Shown in pieces: positions 7,178 to 11,988 of a stretch of DNA of 11,988 nucleotides. How positions within the stretch are numbered: the first letter of the stretch is position 1; each line of letters begins with the position of its first letter. The DNA is from Thermoplasmata archaeon (lineage in GTDB: Archaea; Thermoplasmatota; Thermoplasmata; Thermoplasmatales; Thermoplasmataceae). Position numbers and translations under genes: made by a program. The notes under the pieces were generated by a model that was not told the DNA's origin, did no database searches, and was given only the letters and a program-made list of their open reading frames with translations. The stretch spans positions 1-11,988 of the forward strand of contig JAJZLW010000089.1 of the NCBI GenBank assembly GCA_021850505.1. Reading direction: 5' to 3'.

Positions 7178-7195
7178 GAATAAATCTTTATATTT
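7178..7195 (-). promoter_or_regulatory. Promoter region of the M13 peptidase gene
   Basis: Two overlapping AT-rich elements are visible on the minus strand: AAATATAAAG (7186-7195) and GATTTATTC, about 36 and 28 bp before the ATG at 7154. The first would give a leader of about ten bases, the second a leaderless mRNA. Confidence 0.35.
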
Positions 7196-7264
7196 TGGGT
7201 GGAATAATATCGCAAGACTCCTTGCATACAAGAAAAGCGGAAGTGGCATGCATTTTTAAAAATA

Positions 7265-8467
7265 TCAATATATCGTTCCAATCTCATCATACCTGGATTT
7301 AATCAATTTACCCGTTTTAAAACGGTCTGCTGAAAACGTCTTCCAGTTAAATTTAGCCGAATCAGGGTCTATGCCGTTTAGCATATCAGATACAATTCTG
7401 CCGTAAGCAGGCGATAACTTGAAGCCGTGTCCGCTCAAGCCGGCACATACATACACATTGTCTAGTCCAAGAGGCGAAAGATCGTCAATTATTGCCTGGC
7501 CATCCGGAGTCATATCGTAAAGCCCTGTTACTGTAGCGTACGGTACAGCATCTTTCATGCCAGGAAGCCTCTTCATTATTTTTCCAACATAATCCTCAAC
7601 ATATTCATCTGGTGCGGTCTCCGGAATCACTGAATGAACGTCAATTGGTTTCGCATCTATTTCCGGATCCAGGCTGCCTAATGCTGTAACTGTTTCACCC
7701 TCCATCTTGTAATAGGACAGATTTGGTGGATCCCAGAGTGTTGGTTTTATTCCCCTGTAAACATCAGGTCTTTTTAGGTATATGACAGAATGCAGGGAAG
7801 CAGAGATTGGCAGTCTCTTATTACTTGATATCCCTGATCTTTCCAAAAGATCGTTGGTCCAGACGTTAGTTGCGAGGACTATCTTTGTCGCCCTCATCAT
7901 CCTGCCGTCCTTGAATTTAAGAAATGGCCCCCGTCCATCACTTTCGACGCTCTCAACAGCTTTTCCTGTCAGTATTTCTGCACCCAGCTCTTTAGCCTTT
8001 GATGCGAATGAATTGGCCGTTGAAACCGGGTCTGCATAACCACTATCAGGTTCGAATGCAACAAAACCGAAGTCATCAATTTCAGAATCAGGAAAATATT
8101 GTTTTATTTCTTCTGCCTTAATTACTGATTCATTCGCGCCAAGTTCCTGGAGCATTCTTACGTTTTCCGCAGCAACGTCTGAATATTTCTCACTGAATGG
8201 GAATATCATCCCTGTCTTTGTGAATCCAGAATATCCAATAGATTCAAAATTGCTGATGATCTTCTGAGAATATATTGACATGGATGCAATTAAAGGATTA
8301 CTGTAATGGGTCCTGATCAAAGCACTTGATTTTCCGGTGTTTCCGGAAGCAACAGTTCCACGGTCAATCAGAGAGACTTTCTTTCCAGAAACCGCAAGGT
8401 TGTAAGCAATGCTTGTGCCAGTGCTTCCGCCGCCAATTACCACGATGTTTTCTGATCCTGATATCAT
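7265..8467 (-). CDS. DAO-family FAD-dependent amine/amino-acid oxidoreductase
   Basis: Flavoprotein of 400 residues in the DAO family (COG0665), which includes sarcosine oxidase beta subunit, glycine and D-amino-acid oxidases/dehydrogenases and archaeal L-proline dehydrogenase beta. Seen: N-terminal FAD motif VIGGGSTGTSIA (10-21) with the ribose-binding acidic D35 ending strand 2, the TGKSSALIR stretch (44-52) that lines the flavin in this family, ATNVWTNDLL (199-208), GLYDMTPDGQAIID (315-328), and the C-terminal flavin-contact block GLSGHGFKLSP (343-353). Cytosolic. The GLYDMTPD and GHGFKLSP blocks lean toward the sarcosine oxidase/proline dehydrogenase side, but the substrate cannot be named. 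No partner subunits lie nearby, so it may act alone. ATG at 8467 has a TATA box 25 bp upstream. The amino-acid permease ends 110 bp upstream on the same strand. Confidence 0.9.
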   Translation of the reverse strand: MISGSENIVVIGGGSTGTSIAYNLAVSGKKVSLIDRGTVASGNTGKSSALIRTHYSNPLIASMSIYSQKIISNFESIGYSGFTKTGMIFPFSEKYSDVAAENVRMLQELGANESVIKAEEIKQYFPDSEIDDFGFVAFEPDSGYADPVSTANSFASKAKELGAEILTGKAVESVESDGRGPFLKFKDGRMMRATKIVLATNVWTNDLLERSGISSNKRLPISASLHSVIYLKRPDVYRGIKPTLWDPPNLSYYKMEGETVTALGSLDPEIDAKPIDVHSVIPETAPDEYVEDYVGKIMKRLPGMKDAVPYATVTGLYDMTPDGQAIIDDLSPLGLDNVYVCAGLSGHGFKLSPAYGRIVSDMLNGIDPDSAKFNWKTFSADRFKTGKLIKSRYDEIGTIY

Positions 8468-8487
8468 AAATCATTGAGAGCAAAAGA

Positions 8488-8496
8488 CTTTAAAAG
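8488..8496 (-). promoter_or_regulatory. TATA box of the FAD oxidoreductase gene
   Basis: CTTTTAAAG on the minus strand, centred 25 bp before the ATG at 8467: the leaderless spacing seen across this window. It shows the gene has its own promoter despite following the permease. Confidence 0.5.
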
Positions 8497-8511
8497 AGTT
8501 TTCACTAAATT

Positions 8512-8562
8512 CAAAAATAAATCTAAATGAATATGCGTTGAAAATAAATTTAAAATAAAATA
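8512..8562 (-). terminator. T-rich termination tract after the APC permease
   Basis: Read on the minus strand, the first 66 bp after the permease stop contain TATTTTATTTTAAATTTATT (from 8562 down to 8543) and a second run, ATTTATTTTTG, at 8512-8522. Archaeal RNA polymerase terminates at such oligo-T stretches, which supports separating the permease from the oxidoreductase gene. Confidence 0.45.
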
Positions 8563-8577
8563 TGGTTGTTAAAAGAA

Positions 8578-10257
8578 TTATGGATTTACAGACTTTTCCG
8601 GGTCAACAGGTGCATTTGCAATCATTTCGTGCAGGTCCCTAAGTGGCTGCTTTGGTGCAGATACCTGTGAAATTATCCAGAATATGACTGCGTAAATTAT
8701 AACGACATACAGATCGTCCGGGAATGGTATAAGGTTCGTTCCGCCGGTCTGTGAGCCGCCTATGTATGATAGTATTATCAGACCAATGATATAGAATGGA
8801 ATCCATATTGAATGTTTGAGGCCGATCTTCTGCCCCTTCGAGGTGAATACCTGGTATAGAAATACTAGAGACCCGCCGAGTGTAACTCCAAGAGCATAGA
8901 TAGTTACGGGATATGTTGCCCAGTATATCAGCAGAGATGATGCTATAAATGCAATAACCGACCACAATCTGGCTGAGGGAACCTTAAAGGGCCTTTCAAT
9001 CTTAGGGTATAATTTCCTCAGCACTGGAAGAGATGCGTTGACAATAGCAAAATTCACCGCGCCTGCGACCACCACAAAATCCACTAGGGTATACCAGCTT
9101 GGATATGGTATCACAAATATAACAGCGAGTACGGAAGCAGCGATTATTGCGTAGGTAGGCGCACCTTTTTTATTTGTTTTCCCAAGAACTGGTGGCAATG
9201 ATCCCTCCTTGGAATAACCGTAGAAGATCCTTGCCCCACCGGTCAGATCTGTTCCAAACGTACCAAGAGGAGAATATATCGCAAAGAGGAGGGCAAGTAC
9301 GACTAGACCAGAAATAACAAGAGCAGGATTGCCAAATATTGTTTTATTGATCGTTTCACGCATTAGATCAGCTAATGGCGAACCAAGGTTGGCCACAGCG
9401 CTCCAGTCACCAGGACCGGTGGAATTTGGAACCAAAGAGAAGTTAACTGCACCGACAATCACAATCGCCATTAATATGTAAAGTATGCTCTGTATAATTA
9501 GAGTGAGAATAACGGCTCTTGGTACATTCTTCTTCGGGTTTTTAATCTCTCCTGCCATATCCGCGACCTGACGGTACCCTCCGAATGAGAATAATATTCC
9601 CGTCGCCGGTATTGCAATAAATATTCCTGGGAAATCAGAGCTGGATATGAAGAATGGAGCCTTCAGTGAAAAATTCCCGGGATGGAAGATATATAACGGC
9701 ACCATTATTATGAAAATCACGACCGCGCCTATCTTTAACCATGTCAGTGCGGTGTTGAATCTCCCAAACCTACCAACACCAATGAGATTCAAAACGGCGA
9801 AAAATATCGTAAGTGCTACAGATAGCAGTATTCCATATATTGATAGTATTATCGCCCCAGAAGAATTGATGTATGTTAACGCAGGCAGGTAATAGGACGC
9901 ATATGTGGAAACTGCAATCGCTTCAATCGGTGGTATCATTATTGTCCACACAAGAAGGCCCCATCCACCCATAAAACCGCCATAGTTACCATATGAATAA
10001 TATGAAATTCTAGCACTGATGCCGGATCTCGGTGCCATTGCAGATATTTCCGCATAAGGAATGGTGACAATTGCAATCAGGATTGCGGCAACAATCCAGG
10101 AATACACAACTGCTCCCCCAGCGTATTCAGTTCCACCTGCAGCGGCAAACAGTATACCAGAACCTATTGCTGCTCCTATTCCAAACAGGACAGCATCATG
10201 AAGGGTCAGTTTTCGTACTAGAGTTCCCCCTTTCTCAACGTCAGTTTCATCTGCCAT
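8578..10257 (-). CDS. APC-superfamily amino-acid permease
   Basis: Secondary transporter of 559 residues with about 12-14 helices, in the amino acid-polyamine-organocation superfamily. The first helix carries the substrate/ion-site motif FGIGAAIGSGIL (25-36); VTIPYAEISAMAPRSG (64-79) is the conserved helix 2 to loop sequence; FSFGGYRQVADMAGEIKNP (223-241) is the helix 6 region and its loop; VLRKLYPKIERPFKVP (412-427) is the typical late loop. N- and C-termini are cytosolic and charged. It probably imports amino acids with protons or cations; the substrate is not predictable. The long N-to-C length, with extra helices after residue 480, matches the larger archaeal and actinobacterial members. 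ATG at 10257 follows a TATA box 29 bp upstream. Next to the FAD oxidoreductase it would fit uptake followed by oxidation, although the genes have separate promoters. Confidence 0.93.
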   Translation of the reverse strand: MADETDVEKGGTLVRKLTLHDAVLFGIGAAIGSGILFAAAGGTEYAGGAVVYSWIVAAILIAIVTIPYAEISAMAPRSGISARISYYSYGNYGGFMGGWGLLVWTIMIPPIEAIAVSTYASYYLPALTYINSSGAIILSIYGILLSVALTIFFAVLNLIGVGRFGRFNTALTWLKIGAVVIFIIMVPLYIFHPGNFSLKAPFFISSSDFPGIFIAIPATGILFSFGGYRQVADMAGEIKNPKKNVPRAVILTLIIQSILYILMAIVIVGAVNFSLVPNSTGPGDWSAVANLGSPLADLMRETINKTIFGNPALVISGLVVLALLFAIYSPLGTFGTDLTGGARIFYGYSKEGSLPPVLGKTNKKGAPTYAIIAASVLAVIFVIPYPSWYTLVDFVVVAGAVNFAIVNASLPVLRKLYPKIERPFKVPSARLWSVIAFIASSLLIYWATYPVTIYALGVTLGGSLVFLYQVFTSKGQKIGLKHSIWIPFYIIGLIILSYIGGSQTGGTNLIPFPDDLYVVIIYAVIFWIISQVSAPKQPLRDLHEMIANAPVDPEKSVNP

Positions 10258-10280
10258 ACCGCTTATAGCTCATATCAGTA

Positions 10281-10290
10281 CTTAAATATT
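10281..10290 (-). promoter_or_regulatory. TATA box of the APC permease gene
   Basis: AATATTTAAG on the minus strand, centred about 29 bp before the ATG at 10257, so the mRNA should have little or no leader. Confidence 0.45.
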
Positions 10291-10308
10291 CTGAGTAATT
10301 TGCCATAA

Positions 10309-10500
10309 TTCACTAATTCCATCGAACATATCATATCATTAAATGACGTATTTTACAGGCTCATCATTGGATCAATATATGCAGAAAATAAAGGATGTAT
10401 AATCTCAAATGAATACCATGGTTGTGATTTTAAAATCTCTTATTCGGACACACAGCTTCCTCAGGACTTCAATATTGATTTTTGGCTCTTTACATTCTGA
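10309..10500 (+). other. Start-less 63-codon open frame, possible gene remnant
   Basis: The gap between the permease and MFS genes contains a plus-strand frame open for 63 codons from the TAA at 10306-10308 to a TGA at 10498-10500. Its translation (for example GCDFKISYSDTQLPQDFNID, then an aromatic end) looks protein-like, but it has no ATG, GTG or TTG. It could be the tail of a decayed gene, a gene with an unusual start, or chance. I recognise no family. Confidence 0.15.
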
Positions 10501-10510
10501 TGCAGTATAA

Positions 10511-11707
10511 TCATGTCATCATTGAAACTGCAAAACCTGCGAAGCATGTCGCTGATAGGAAAATAAGTCCAACTCCAGGTCCATCAGTAATCAAAAGGCC
10601 AAAGACAAGAACTCCGACAAGACCACCTACTCTACCTATTGTTTCACTAAACCCTTGTCCTGTGCCCCTTATCTCAGTCGGATAATCCATGGCAGGCATA
10701 ATTACTGTGGTTTTATCTGGACCCATGGCCCCGAAGAAGAACGCCATTCCCAAAAGCACTATAATAATAATTGCCCCCACATTATAACCCAGAATCAATA
10801 ATAAGCCCGTGCAACCTAGGAACAGAGCTCGAATAAGAAAACCTGATTTCTGAAGGAAAGATTTTCCCTTCCTATTAATCAGCAATATCGCAAGAAACGA
10901 TGCAGGTATAGTGAATAGTTTAACAAATATTGCACCAAATGCCCCTCCGGCAAAGGAGAATGCCAGATATGGAATTAGGATTAATGGCAGAAAGAGTGTG
11001 AGGCTCTGATCACCTATCTGGTAAAGGAACCATGGAGAAGAATATTTTAAAATCCGTTTACTGTTTCTAGGGTGAAACATAACCGAAAGAATTTCGCTAA
11101 TGGAGCCCAATCGCTTTGCAATCCACAACTCTGATTCTCTTAGTCCCAGTCTCATTACTATTGAAACTGTTCCGAATATGGCACCACTTGCAAGTATGTA
11201 TCTCCATGCGTTATCTCCTCCTTTGAGCAGAAGTAACCACCCAATAGCGTATGAAAGAAGTATCCCAAAATTAGCGAAGAACATTATTGTTGCCATACTT
11301 ATGTTCTTAAATTTGTCACTTTTCTCAAGTTCGCCAATATATGTAAATATAATTACATAGTCAATCCCGACGCCGATTCCGACTATTATTCTCAGGGTTA
11401 AGAGTTCAATGTAGTTGTTTACTAGTGAACTGAGTATACCGGCAAAAATGAACGTTAACATATCCAGAGTCAATATGCCAATTCTGCCGAAGCGATCAGA
11501 GAGCACGCCAGAAGAAAATGCACCGAATATCGCACCGATCAATATTGCCGATGTAAGCAAAGTGGTTTCTAAGTCATTAAGATGGAGAAATGCCTTTATT
11601 GGGGCACTTGCCACCGATATTGTGGCAATATTGTAACTTGCGGTCAATATGCTTATTGAACCAACAACTGTGGGATTAGAAAATAGGGACCAGGAAATTC
11701 TATTCAT
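10511..11707 (-). CDS. MFS transporter, sugar/metabolite:H+ symporter type
   Basis: Major facilitator superfamily protein of 398 residues with about 12 helices. Seen: MFS signature GVLSDRFGRIG (67-77) in the loop after helix 2, RIIVGIGVGIDYV (106-118) in helix 4, LRESELW (189-195) after helix 6 in the place of the sugar-porter PESPRWL motif, a degenerate second copy NRKGKS (278-283), and YPTEIRGTGQGF (342-353) in the loop before helix 11, as in sugar and organic-acid symporters. The central loop (about 196-222) is short. The protein ends within or just after helix 12, without the usual cytosolic tail, so it is somewhat shorter than the 430-460 residues typical of the family; no frameshift is evident. 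The substrate is unknown. The ATG at 11707 is preceded by a three-codon ORF whose TAA overlaps it. Confidence 0.9.
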   Translation of the reverse strand: MNRISWSLFSNPTVVGSISILTASYNIATISVASAPIKAFLHLNDLETTLLTSAILIGAIFGAFSSGVLSDRFGRIGILTLDMLTFIFAGILSSLVNNYIELLTLRIIVGIGVGIDYVIIFTYIGELEKSDKFKNISMATIMFFANFGILLSYAIGWLLLLKGGDNAWRYILASGAIFGTVSIVMRLGLRESELWIAKRLGSISEILSVMFHPRNSKRILKYSSPWFLYQIGDQSLTLFLPLILIPYLAFSFAGGAFGAIFVKLFTIPASFLAILLINRKGKSFLQKSGFLIRALFLGCTGLLLILGYNVGAIIIIVLLGMAFFFGAMGPDKTTVIMPAMDYPTEIRGTGQGFSETIGRVGGLVGVLVFGLLITDGPGVGLIFLSATCFAGFAVSMMT

Positions 11708-11718
11708 TAGGTGAACAT
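11706..11718 (-). promoter_or_regulatory. Three-codon upstream ORF overlapping the MFS start
   Basis: On the minus strand ATG TTC ACC TAA (M-F-T-stop) runs into the MFS start as TAATG. The nearest TATA box is centred 28 bp before this first ATG but 39 bp before the MFS ATG, so a leaderless transcript would begin at the small ORF. Confidence 0.35.
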
Positions 11719-11741
11719 AATTTCTTGATTGATGGATATTA

Positions 11742-11750
11742 CTTAATATT
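11742..11750 (-). promoter_or_regulatory. TATA box of the MFS gene
   Basis: AATATTAAG on the minus strand. Expected transcription start is near 11718-11721, at the first ATG of the three-codon ORF. Confidence 0.4.
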
Positions 11751-11837
11751 TGTTATGCAGTGCCCAAGAGAGCGAATTAGCACAATTACATGTTCTATTC
11801 TAATCAGACGATTGATGTTAAAACCAACTTGCATTTT

Positions 11838-11854
11838 GGGCTTATCTATAACCC
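11838..11854 (-). terminator. Possible hairpin in the tRNA-Val trailer
   Basis: Read on the minus strand, GGGTTA and TAAGCCC can pair with one bulged G around the loop TAGA, starting about 13 nt after the tRNA 3' end. No strong T run follows, so a terminator role is only a suggestion. Confidence 0.2.
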
Positions 11855-11865
11855 AATATACAGAA

Positions 11866-11937
<72 letters not shown>

Positions 11938-11970
11938 TCAGCAAAAACGCTTTCTGCTGTATGTCTAATG

Positions 11971-11980
11971 TTAATTTATT
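11971..11980 (-). promoter_or_regulatory. TATA box of tRNA-Val
   Basis: AATAAATTAA on the minus strand, centred about 38 bp before the mature tRNA 5' end, implies a 5' leader of roughly 12 nt to be removed by RNase P. The leader contains the small inverted repeat CAGCA/TGCTG (11939-11943 and 11955-11959). Confidence 0.4.
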
Positions 11981-11988
11981 TTTTTGGT

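Noticed and set aside
8639..8965. Minus-strand alternative frame of 108 codons inside the permease gene, and another at 6857-7249 over the M13 gene start.
   Set aside because: Both overlap well-supported genes in another frame and have no recognisable domain or promoter.

Overview
The window looks like chromosomal DNA of a euryarchaeon, most probably one of the Thermoplasmatales (Ferroplasma/Cuniculiplasma/Thermoplasma type). The evidence is moderate GC, heavy use of AGA/AGG arginine codons, an archaeal tRNA gene without an encoded CCA, AT-rich TATA boxes 23-29 bp upstream of most start codons (leaderless mRNAs), and archaeal families such as DUF998. Placement below order level is not possible from sequence reading alone. 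Nearly everything is on the minus strand; the one convincing plus-strand gene is the small protein at 2506-2880.

Layout by rising coordinate: DUF998 membrane protein (37-600); a seven-helix FTR1-like putative metal permease (647-1336); a TIGR01777-type NAD(P)-dependent epimerase (1414-2361); a divergent small winged-helix-like protein (2506-2880) whose stop codon abuts that of a convergent MOP-family flippase (2881-about 4512); a membrane protein with DnaJ-type CxxCxGxG zinc motifs (4715-5038); a cytosolic M13 metallopeptidase (5148-7154); a DAO-family FAD amine/amino-acid oxidoreductase (7265-8467); an APC amino-acid permease (8578-10257); an MFS sugar/metabolite transporter (10511-11707); and tRNA-Val(GAC) (11867-11937). 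Gaps are short (0-253 bp) and hold promoters, two small palindromes, a T-rich terminator tract and one start-less open frame.

Almost every gene appears to have its own TATA box, so this is a row of single-gene transcription units rather than an operon. The M13 peptidase, FAD oxidoreductase, APC permease and MFS transporter together suit a heterotroph living on peptides and amino acids. The 37-4512 end is about envelope and cofactor functions.

I see no CRISPR array, insertion sequence, defence cassette or clear novel multi-gene system. The most interesting points are the flippase start (perfect GGAGGT followed by CTG or ATA, no in-frame ATG/GTG/TTG near it), the ExxEA repeat at an exact 104-residue offset in the putative metal permease, the small zinc-motif membrane protein, and a three-codon upstream ORF overlapping the MFS start codon.
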